Below are positions 1-9,574 of a stretch of DNA of 64,000 nucleotides, piece after piece. The translations under genes were made by a program, and so were the position numbers. Where the stretch lies: NCBI GenBank assembly GCA_027924585.1, contig BSBM01001067.1, positions 5,974,501 through 6,038,500 on the forward strand, written 5' to 3'. The DNA is from Larix kaempferi. Its lineage: Eukaryota; Streptophyta; Pinopsida; Pinales; Pinaceae. The notes below the pieces were generated by a model that had not been told where the DNA came from, did not search any database, and was given only the letters and a program-made list of their open reading frames with translations. Position 1 is the first letter of the stretch; every line of letters begins with the position of its first letter.

Positions 1-44
1 TAGGTGCTTTGGGAGAATCGAACCCTGGACCTCACACCCTTGAC
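1..44 (-). repeat. tRNA-related SINE-like fragment
   Basis: Read on the minus strand this stretch holds the B-box-like GGTTCGATTC preceded by GTGAGGTCCA. The same arrangement recurs at 111-185, and both copies carry an AGGTGCTT border on one side. Only the B-box half is present. RNA polymerase III B boxes of this form are typical of tRNA-derived SINE heads; calling it a SINE is inference. Confidence 0.4.
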
Positions 45-110
45 ATTGAAATCTATGCAAGTGTAAAATTCAATATAGTTTAAAAATTGAATATATTTTC
101 CAAATAAATA

Positions 111-185
111 AGTGGTTCGGGAGGATCGAACCTTGGACCTCACATCCATTATCCCCACACCCTTACCACTATACCACAGGTGCTT
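111..185 (-). repeat. tRNA-related SINE head (A-box and B-box-like)
   Basis: The minus strand reads TGGTATAGTGGTAAGGG (A-box-like), then about 30 nt later GGTTCGATCC, a clean B box. Spacing and order match a tRNA-derived polymerase III promoter. No cloverleaf with an anticodon stem is evident, so this is not called a tRNA gene. The body and tail of a SINE were not delimited. Confidence 0.45.
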
Positions 186-676
186 CTTATTATAAATAGT
201 ATAAAAATTCTATATAAACTTGAAAATGGGGGAAGGGCAGATAAATAGGATTTGACACCATGACCTACCTATGACCACCACAATGTGTTACCAATGGGAT
301 ACACCCAAGATGCATTCATTTTAGTGTAAAACTAAATATATATATTAAATCTAACTAAATTTAACATATATATTTTAATTTTAAATTTAATATATATTTA
401 TTTTTAAATCTAAATCTAAAACTAATTATATATATTTAAATCTAACTAAATTAAATATATAAATTATAATTTTAAATTTAATGTATATTTAATTTTTCAT
501 TTAAAACTAAAACTAAAACTAAATTAATTTAATGTATATTTAATATTTATAGATATTAAATATAACTAAATTAAATTTATATATTATATAATTTCAAATT
601 TAAAAAATGAAACACAAAACTATATTAAATTTATACAATGTAAAATTAAATTTATATAGTGTAAAACAATATTAAA
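186..676. repeat. AT-rich low-complexity block
   Basis: From about 320 to 676 the sequence is nearly all A and T, made of variants of AAATTTAATATATATT and AAAACTAAAT. No coding frame or promoter is supported. It borders the G-rich minisatellite directly, giving an abrupt change of composition. Confidence 0.6.
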
Positions 677-682
677 ACTATA

Positions 683-1300
683 TTGGTGCAGGCGGGCTGG
701 AGCAGAGGAGGATGGCGGTGGCGGGAGGTTGGACACCAGGGAGGAAGGAGGCGAGGGGATGGTGCAGAAGGGAGGGTGGACGCGCTGGAGGCGAAGGGGA
801 TGGTGCGGGAGGGAGGGTGGACACGGGGGAGGGGAGGAGATGGTGCAAGCGGGAGGGAGGATGCGTGGGAGGGGAGGAGGTGGTGGTGGACAAATGGGAG
901 GCCAAGGGGATGGTGCATGCGGGAGGGTGGACACGCGGGAGGCGAGGAGATGGTGCAGGTGGGAGGGAGGACGCGCGGGAGGGGAGGAGATGGTGGTGGA
1001 CGCGAAGGAGGAAGGAGGCGAGGGGATGGATGGGGAGGGAGATGGCGGGAGGGGAGGAGAATGGTGCAGGAGGGAGGGTGGACGCGCGGGAGGGGAGGAG
1101 AATGGTGCAGGAGGGAGGGTGGACGCGCGGGAAGGGAGGAGAATGGTGCAGGCGGGAGGGTGGACGCGCGGGAGGGTGGACGCGAGGGAGGAAGGAGGCG
1201 AGGGGATGGATGGTTCTACAACCCAGTATGAGGGAGGCAGCATGGAGCTACGCAGGGAGGGAGGAGGGGAGGAGGATGGCGGGAGGATGGGGAGGTCTGC
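683..1300. repeat. G-rich 41-bp minisatellite
   Basis: The plus strand is strongly purine and G rich. The motif AATGGTGCAGG recurs at 1060, 1101 and 1142, exactly 41 bp apart, and diverged units with GGGAGGG and GGACGCGCGGGAGG fill the rest. Because 41 is not a multiple of three, all plus frames and one minus frame stay open for up to about 200 codons, with the same peptide motifs rotating between frames. The long frames are therefore by-products of the repeat. Several runs of GGG could support G-quadruplex formation. Confidence 0.75.
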
Positions 1301-1545
1301 GAATAAAGGATAGATGGTGGAGGAGGTGCAGGAGAATATGGCAGCTTTTATTAGTTGTCAGTGTATTAAATATGCTAATTAGATTACGGCCTTCTGTTTA
1401 CTAGTTTGATCGTCGATACGCTTCTCTTTGTCGCTTGTTTTAGAATTTTTTTATGTTGTTTTTTGTTTATATAGGCTTTGATTTCAATCGTCTTTTTTCA
1501 ATTGAAAATACACGTCCTTTTTTAATGGCCAACAAAATATTGATT
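1301..1545. other. Spacer between two satellites
   Basis: No open frame, repeat unit or regulatory motif could be supported here. T-rich stretches such as 1440-1480 are the only bias seen. Confidence 0.4.
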
Positions 1546-2226
1546 AGTTTTTTAGTTTTTACTTTTTAAGTTTTATTAGGTGTAACGCTACATGTAACGG
1601 GGCACATACACATTACAAGATCTCCCTCATATTACCATTTTTTACTTTTTATGTTTTATTAGGTGTAACGCTACATGTAACGGGACACATACACGTTACA
1701 AGATCTCCCTCATATTATCATTTTTTACTTTTTATGTTTTATTAGGTGTAAGGCTACATGTAACGGGACACATACACGTTACAAGATCTCCCTCATATTA
1801 TCATTTCTTACTTTTTATGTTTTATTAGTTGTAACGCTACATGTAACGGGACACATACACGTTACAAGATCTACCTCATATTATCATTTTTTACTTTTTA
1901 TGTTTTATTAGGTGTAAGCTACATGTAACGAGACACATACACGTTAAAAGATCTCCCTCATATTATCATTTTTTACTTTTTATGTTTTATTAGGTGTAAG
2001 GCTACATGTAACGGGACACATACACGTTACAAGATCTCCCTCATATTATCATTTTTTTACTTTTTATGTTTTATTAGTTGTAACGCTACATGTAACAGGG
2101 CACATGTAACGGGACACATACACGTTACAAGATCTACCTCATATTATCATTTTTTACTTTTTATGTTTTATTAGGTGTAAGCTACATGTAACGAGACACA
2201 TACACGTTACAAGATCTCCCTCATAC
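1546..2226. repeat. 83-bp tandem satellite with internal inverted repeat
   Basis: About eight head-to-tail units. The anchor ACTTTTTATG falls at 1561 (variant), 1644, 1727, 1810, 1893, 1975, 2059 and 2156, so spacing is 83, 83, 83, 83, 82, 84 and 97 bp; the last unit has an internal 15-bp gain. Each unit contains TGTAACG and, 11 nt later, CGTTACA, its exact reverse complement. A few units are damaged in one arm (CATTACA, CGTTAAA). No ORF is present and function is unknown. Unit length and the lack of unique spacers rule out CRISPR. Confidence 0.8.
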
Positions 2227-2842
2227 TGGGCTGTAGAGCGCCTCTCGGCGCAACTAACAAACAATAAAAAATTATTTTTTAATCTAATTTATAACAAGAA
2301 AAGTAGTAAATAAATAGTCCATTAGTACAATATATGTAGATCATCGTAGTATATTTCTTGTCCCAAAATAAAAATCCAAAATTGAAAATAGTGGTCTCCA
2401 CAATGGTCACTTTTTATCAATTCCAACATTTTCTAGGGACATACTCTCACAAAATGTCAAATTGACCTATCAAATGGGTGTGGAGTGCAACAATATAATA
2501 TACAAAAAATAAAACAATATAAAACAAAAAATAATATACAAAAAGAACAATATAAAAATACAAAAAAATATACAATTTAATTTAATGTACAATAAAAAAA
2601 AAGACAAAATATCAAATATCAAAACTGAAATGAAAAACAACATAAAACAAAAATGATGGTCGAGAGCAGACACAACTTGAGGAGCATACAACATAGGTGA
2701 TCGATGCACCAAGAGGAGACCACATTCTAGAGGAGACTGGTGCACATAAAGGAGGCATTCAAGAGGATATCAACATGCTCAGAGGAGAAATTCCGTAGGA
2801 GACCAAATTCTAAGAGACTGGAAGAGACAATAAAGGGGCCCA
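2227..2842. other. Non-coding, A-rich low complexity
   Basis: Between about 2490 and 2660 degenerate units of CAATATAAAACAAAA repeat, which keeps a minus-strand frame open by composition alone. GAGGAGA/GGAGAC motifs recur at 2705-2830. No gene is supported. Confidence 0.4.
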
Positions 2843-3214
2843 ATGTCTTCAGTAAAGCCTGGCAACCCTAACCTCTTTTGTTTGAAAGAGAATGACAGCC
2901 TCAGTTTTGTTTCATATATTAATGCTAGCAAGCATTGGATTTCAATTTTCCATTTTGCCTTACACCCAAGGGAAATCATCTCAAAAATTGGAGTTTTCCT
3001 CGAAAATATAGTGGAGGTACTTCAAGTATTTAGGAAATCCCGTCGATCTCAAGAAGGGTGTAGCAATGGATTTGTAACCAATGATAGAGAAAATGCAACT
3101 AGAGAATTAGAGGTTGAACCCTTAATCCTATCGGGACATAATCTAAAAATTAATTTATTTCTTTGGCAATTGGATCACGACAAGATTTTTGCCATTAACA
3201 ATCTCGCAATGTAA
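2843..3214 (+). CDS. Hypothetical open frame, 123 codons
   Basis: An uninterrupted ATG-to-stop frame of ordinary composition in otherwise empty DNA. I recognise no domain, signal peptide, membrane segment or catalytic motif. No upstream promoter or flanking coding exon was found, so chance or a decayed exon are both plausible. It is recorded because it is the longest frame between the satellites and the SET-like frame. Confidence 0.15.
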   Translation: MSSVKPGNPNLFCLKENDSLSFVSYINASKHWISIFHFALHPREIISKIGVFLENIVEVLQVFRKSRRSQEGCSNGFVTNDRENATRELEVEPLILSGHNLKINLFLWQLDHDKIFAINNLAM

Positions 3215-6200
3215 ATCCCCCTAAGGTGTGTATTATGTGAAAAATCCTCTTGGAATCCTCAAGCCCTTCCAAGTTGTTTGGTAAATGTGTCATTCCATTT
3301 TATTATGTTATTTCTTCCCTGATTTATTAAAATTTATTCTATAGCTATCTTTTCATTTGAACTAAGTAATTTCTTGGACTTGAACTAGCATGTCTTGAAG
3401 GTCTATGGAAAATGTTAGAAGGAACTTGTTCCTCACACAATCTGTATGTAGATGCCTTTATGTTGAAACTTGTTCTTCACAGATGCATTTATTTAAAAGT
3501 TATGTTTATTTCAATGCTAACTGGAAACTTGTTTATATTTGTGAAGTCCTCTTCTATTATGAGGATTATGTGAGCTTGGCCTTTTCTACTAAATGTCATG
3601 TTTCCTCTAATTGATAATGAAGTGTACACATTTTTGTAAAATTTAGGGTTTTTATGTAGAGTTGTGCTAAGTGAGATGAATAAAATAACATAATACTAAA
3701 TTTTTGTATTGATGTGATAGTATTATGTTTCATTAATAATATTAGCATTGCTATCAATTTCAACTTCATGTTTTGTGAGTCCTTTTAATTTATTATAGTA
3801 GTAAATACAAACTATTATTACATTATATTATATATGTGATAATATTTCATTAAACATTAATACTTCCTCCTGCTCTTTCATCTATTCCTTATTAGACACT
3901 TTACTTCTATGGTTCTATGTCCCATGATAACTTAAATGGGATATTGCAATTGCACATTAAGGGGAGTTTGCATATGAAGAGTTTATGAATATTGTTGTCT
4001 CTTTTATATTTGGTTATACTTTGTTGCTCAACCTTCCCCTCCATCCTATGTGTGGTTTGTGTACATATATGTGAATAATAACAACAATATACAACTATCT
4101 TATGATATCTTAAAATAGATTCTATAACCATGGAATCGTCTTCCCTTTTAATTGACCATGGAGATCAATGTAACTCATTGCTAAACTCCCCCTTCCATGT
4201 GATGATATATTGGAAACAATAAAAGAGTGGAAAGGATTTAGTGAAAGACCGATATTGAGATGGTATACATTAAGTGATTTGTGAGTTTTCATAAGTTGGG
4301 GAAGGGTAAAGCTAAAGTGGTTAGGATTTTTTTTAAGGTCATGATTAGGTGGGTAGTAGAGTTGAAATATAATTTGTAAAATCTTCTCATCCAAAAGAGG
4401 AATGACGTACAATATATCACATGATTTGTATAAATTCTTGTGTGTATTGATAACAATACCTAAAAATATTTATTAGACTCATCATGAGGTTGGATTTGTA
4501 CCTATGCCATTGGATTTTGTGTATATGTAATTGTTATATCCATATGGATTGAAGGTATTGGGGCCACTCTCTCAAAATGAAAACATGAAATTTCTTCCCA
4601 AAATAGACACAAAACAAAACAAAATATCTAAACCATTGTATTAATGCTAAAATGATCTTGGATCTGTTAGTTTCAAGTTGTTTGAATACTTTTGGGACCA
4701 AACTAGATAGAAGAGAAACCAACACATCTACAATTAGTGGACATTGTTGGAAATCAGTATCTAAGACTAGCAGTATGGAATTGTTCTCCGTTGATGGATA
4801 CAAACAAAGTAAGGATTTACCAACAATATATCATTACAATTACTATCCAATTGGACCTAAATTTTGAATGCAAATCTAAGCTAAATAGAGTCCCAAGAAA
4901 AATTGATATCCCTCATTCAAAACATTGTATCCCAATATTTTCCACAAGCTATTAGTCTATTGCAAAAAGGACCGATAGATTGAAGGTTGAAAAGGGATTG
5001 ATGATGCCCACAAATATTCTTTGATATTATAGGAATTAAACCTACGAGGTATTTCCAAGAATTTGCACATGAAATAAACCCTTAACACTAGATCTTGATA
5101 GCTTTCAAACCTAAGATAGGAGTGAAGGCCGTAATGCCTCGTATCTTCCCAAAACCATAACAATTAAATATATATATTAGTTGGTTGATGAAGTATGATC
5201 AAGACCCCTATGAATTCATGTTCAATAAGATAGGAAAAATAAAGTGAAAAGAGTAAATTAGAATTAGAATGCATAGTCTAACTAAGTCCACTAGGAACTT
5301 GGGAAATAATGCATCCTCATAGGATGTAGATGTATTGATTTCTTTTTTCAATTTTGACAAAACCTTCAAGGGTTACAGTAAAATATAAATATTTAGGTGG
5401 GTGATCAAATATGACTAAGAATCCAAGACCCATATACAATAAGATAAAAAAAAATATACATATCAATGCTTGACCAACATTTCACCGTCTATATGGAAAG
5501 ACAATAGAGTCAAACAAAAGGATGAATGTTCGATGTTCTCATGATGTCGGCTCCGATTCCCATTGCTTGACCGACATTAGAAAAAGTTTGGTTTGACTCT
5601 TTACGATTATACCTAATGCATAATTGATAATTATTGACATTATACTACTGTATCACAGGTGATTTATCGATGTTTCTTTCACTTTAATACCTCCAAGTAC
5701 AATTCAAACAACTAAAACTAGGTCAATTCCCAAATCCCAAAAGAATCTTGAAGAAAGAATATAATCATGGTTAACTCCATATCTTTGAGAAAATGCAATG
5801 ACCATGTCACTATACTCTATAAGACTCCCATCAGTTGGGAATCAATCCCAACATCATGGTACCAAACATGTCTTCCTCAAGACAATTGAAAGTAAAATGG
5901 ATGAAAGAACTCAATGCAATATGACTAGCGTATCTCCTAGGAGGTATACTAACCCTCACAAAGATATAGGTGCTCCTACCTGATATCAAGCATACTCAAA
6001 GATATAAGTTTCATCCAACCTCTAATTGGAATGTAAAAGTGCCACAAAGTTAGTTAGCAACCTATAAACATCTGCATCTCTCACCCTTATACCCAATGTC
6101 TTCATACTAGCTAGACTACATGTATCTATAGTGGATACCCCTATTTGAACTCCATTGTGAGTTTTGGTGGATTTGTACTCAAAATTTAAGATATATGATC

Positions 6201-6874
6201 CTTCTTCATAGTGGGGCCCCATGTGGACAACTTGAACAACTCTTTGATTCCTTTAATGACCTCTTTCCCTAGTGTATAGTTTTTTTGGGTTTTCTATAGG
6301 ATATTCGATACCTTGAATAATGGTTTCTATGATCTAGTGGCCTATGATGTTTATCCTTTTTTCTATTGAGTATGGATTGGGTAGGGTCTTCTTAGCCATC
6401 TCATTTCACTTCTTGTTAATTTTTAGGTTGCTTCGAAAGCATTTACACCATGCTAGGGGTGTGCTTCAAGTGATGTTGGGTGCATGGTGAGGCCCTATCC
6501 CATTGTTGTATCTTAGTATGTTTTGGTTTATTGAAATTTGGATAATTTACTATAGTTGAATGTTTGTCCTTGAGATATGTGATAGATGAGGTGCACTGTT
6601 TATGGAGGTAGTAATCTTATCCGGTAGTTGATTCTGAATTAACTCATATTGAGGAGGATGGGTTCTTACAATAGGAGGTTGAACTAACTGCAAATCAAAA
6701 CCAATGATTTTAGAAAACTAATTGCAAATGTAATTGCATGCTAATTTGGTTTTATCACTATCAGCAATTTGGACACCAAAATGTTGAAAGATGTCGTTGC
6801 ATAGTAGCATAAGACTTTTCAACACCTATTCACAATTTGAATTTATGACAGTTTCATCAAATTTTCTTATGTAG
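3215..6874. other. Gene-poor stretch
   Basis: No supported gene. Two overlapping minus frames at 3907-4131 and 4122-4412 abut and could be one old broken reading frame, but neither has a recognisable domain. Minus frames at 4957-5163 and 6022-6222 have protein-like composition without family resemblance. A weak internal similarity (ATATGATCAAGACCC near 5195 and related sequence near 5405) hints at an old duplication. Confidence 0.35.
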
Positions 6875-7608
6875 GTACATCCAAACAAGTATTTGTCCAA
6901 TATATATTCCTCCAGAAAGGGATTTCAGGACAATTAGAGGGAAGCGAGATGTATTGTAGCAGTAATAGGCGAAGAATGACAAGAGGTGAAAAACTGAGAA
7001 GAAAATTACGTAGACGCATGGAAGTTTTTGTTGCCGAAGGAGGAACATGTTCTTATGAGTATGAGAACAAAGATGACATTGAGGTGGCCTTGAGGCATAA
7101 ACATCTAGTGATATTATGGGTACCGAAGGAACTTCCTCCAATGGACACTGATTTCTATGTCAATGGGAGGATGTACCACATTTCTCCATCCTCTTTGCAT
7201 GGCTCGGGTCTATTTTCCATGGATGGAATCAAGTTAAAATACAGAGAATAAATTGAACTGATGGAGTATGTCGGAACATGTTATGATTACAAGAATTGGA
7301 TAAGGTTGGTCCAATACATGCCAAGTATGCAGACATACTCACTCGCCCCAAATTATATACAACTAAGAAAACACAATCAAAATAATGGGGGTACTATGTA
7401 TATTGATGGAATGCCTAAAGCGCTCGGGAAAATTGCAGGGTTTATAAATAGCACAGGACCCGAGACAACAAATAAGAAACCCAATTGCATATTCAAGTGT
7501 GGTGAAGGGAATACATTATTTGTGTGGGAAATAAAAACAATAGCTTCTGGGGAAGAGTTATTAGTGGATTGCTACTTGAATCAAAGATATACAACTAAAA
7601 ATTTATAG
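6875..7608 (+). pseudogene. SET-domain-like protein, interrupted by one stop
   Basis: SET domains are lysine methyltransferase folds acting on histones and other proteins. The frame opens at a plausible splice acceptor (TTATGTAG before 6875), passes an ATG at 6949 followed by a basic stretch (RRRMTRGEKLRRKLRRR), and has a GSGLF motif at residues 85-89, as at the start of SET domains. A TAA at 7249-7251 interrupts it, but the same frame runs on to 7606 with MEYVG, GFINS, PNCIF and GEELLVDCYLN, matching the order of the SET core (FINH-like, PNC, then the E..YDY-like segment). The usual Tyr in that last motif is Cys here. There is only one stop and no frameshift, so this is a recent loss or a stop hidden by splicing. 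The exact SET subfamily is not assigned. Confidence 0.55.
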
Positions 7609-8320
7609 GTATTGATTAATCTATGTTATAGCACTTTAACGTACCTCTCATAGATGCATTATATTTCACGAGCCTAATTAGATTACAATGTGGTAGGTTG
7701 ATCGTGGGAAATAACCACCTCCAAAATAGGTAAACGATCATTTATTGCATTGTGAAAGGGAAATAAAGCTTAGCAGAATCCAAATGTTTCAAAACATATA
7801 AATGAGAAAGGAAATCATGTAAACATTAAGCTCCAATATTCAAAGAATCATATCTTAGGCATCGATATTTATAAAAAAATTTGTCAATGGAGCTATCTTG
7901 AGATTTTGACCTCTGTTGTTGAACTTGCCATTTTTAGTAAGTTTCATGCTAGTTCATGCTGATTCTAGATGAGTGGATTGATGTTTTATACATAAAAAAT
8001 AAGTTAAGAATAATTTGAAATTTATCAACCTATTCAATGGTTCAATGAACTGAATCCTTGAGAAAAGAAAAATGTTACAAGCATAGATTGACAACCCTTT
8101 GAGATTGAAGTTACTTTTTAGTAAGAGCTCAATGTATGGCATGGATACATGAATCTATCAAAATTACCCCTAGTAGATGGATTAAGCACTAATAACCACT
8201 ACTATGACCCACTGACCACTCACCAATGCCTATAATTGTCACCAGAAGATAAATTGTGATGTGAAAAAGTGGTATAACTTACTCATATTTCATTAGCTCC
8301 AGGTATATCAGACAATGAAA
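7609..8320. other. Non-coding, with one microexon-like segment
   Basis: Only 7697-7729 stands out: a 33-nt segment between GGTAG and GTAAAC borders. It is similar to the 36-nt segment at 9575-9610, which has the same borders. In this copy it contains in-frame stops. Nothing else is recognisable. Confidence 0.35.
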
Positions 8321-8774
8321 TGTTAGAAAAATAGGATCGCAAAGCAATAACAATAAACAAAAATGCAAATATAATCACACATGCACATTACAAGAGAGAC
8401 ACAGATATATTGTGGTTCACCCAAGATGGGCTACGTACACACTAAAATTGCCAGTCCTTATTATTATACCATCCAGCAAGGTGAAGGGATACAACCTGCA
8501 GCACAACCGATGCACTTCCTCTTCACTGTCTCACAGTCTCCCTTCTGATCTCAGAGATCTTTACAATGCATAATACCTAATACATCAACCCTAACCGTAT
8601 TACAATGTCTTTCTTTTATAAGGGAAATACAATCGGAAAATACCACGGGTTACCCTAAACCATGGGCCCGAAAACTGTTGGCGAAAACATCCCCAAAACA
8701 TTTCCTCAGGGGCTTTGCCCCCAAACCCCCTAGGGATCATGTTGGGATCATAACCAAACCTAGGGTTCAACACA
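8321..8774 (-). mobile_element. Solo LTR, minus orientation
   Basis: On the minus strand it runs from TGTTGAACCC to TTTCTAACA, the TG...CA ends of an LTR. It contains a TATA-like CCCTTATAAAAG and the phrase GGGTGAACCAC common to LTRs in this window. It matches 36956-37359 on the plus strand over nearly its full length but holds about 50 bp more near the 5' side. No internal region or second LTR lies beside it. I could not find a clean 5-bp target-site duplication. Confidence 0.7.
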
Positions 8775-9574
8775 CAATTGAATCATCATCTATGAGACTA
8801 GAAGATCGGGATCCACAACCAACATGAAATTCATCAAGAATAACAAGAGAGATGGGTTTTTCTATAAAACCATGCCCAGTATTGGATCCTTTCTCATTTT
8901 TAGGAGCATCCACCTATGGATTATCTATCAAAAGTAAGTCCTTCAACCGAATTAGAATACTTGGCATCTTCTCTAACTTCTTTCCAAAATACCTTACATC
9001 TTCTCGAACTTCTTAACTGGAAGTGGAAAAGTTTGAGCTTAAAATTGTCTCTTAAATACTAACAATTAAAACACAATCAGTTAGGTGCACATATATATAA
9101 TTAAGTGGTAAACTACAATTTTTTTTGGGAAAATATTTTTCATTTTAAATATAAAACATTATGTATTATCTACTTTTTACTTGGACCATATTGCAACCTT
9201 ACGTAAGTAAATGACATTTTTTTAATAATTTGGCCCTTAATATTTGGATTTCTTTCATTTCTTATATTAGTCACTACATAAACAATTGGGAACATAACAA
9301 TCATTTCCTGTCATGATAATTTATATTCTTGTGAATGTTTGAATTTTATTTTAGTGTATGTATATAGACAATGGGGAAGCATGTATTCATGGTATAGGAT
9401 TAGCATAAAAAATATATCAGATTAAACATGAAAAAACCTTTACCACCTATAAGAATATATTTCACTTGAATATATTGTCATCTTCAATACTTCAGTTATA
9501 CATTGAAATGATATTTTCGTACTCTATTTTTCTTTTAATTTTATTATTCTAATTACCAAGTCTTCATGTGGTAG
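8775..9574. other. Non-coding spacer
   Basis: No gene, repeat or motif supported. It separates the solo LTR from the multi-exon gene remnant. Confidence 0.4.

Noticed and set aside
111-185. Functional tRNA gene on the minus strand
   Set aside because: A and B boxes are present but no complete cloverleaf or anticodon arm could be drawn.
620-1404. Overlapping long frames of 182-230 codons on both strands
   Set aside because: All derive from the 41-bp G-rich repeat, whose length rotates the frame; peptides are the same motifs in different frames, with no conserved start or codon pattern.
1546-2226. CRISPR-like array
   Set aside because: Units are contiguous 83-bp repeats without unique spacers, and the DNA is eukaryotic.
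2470-2745. 91-codon minus frame with a hydrophobic C terminus
   Set aside because: Hydrophobicity comes from A-rich low-complexity repeats on the plus strand.
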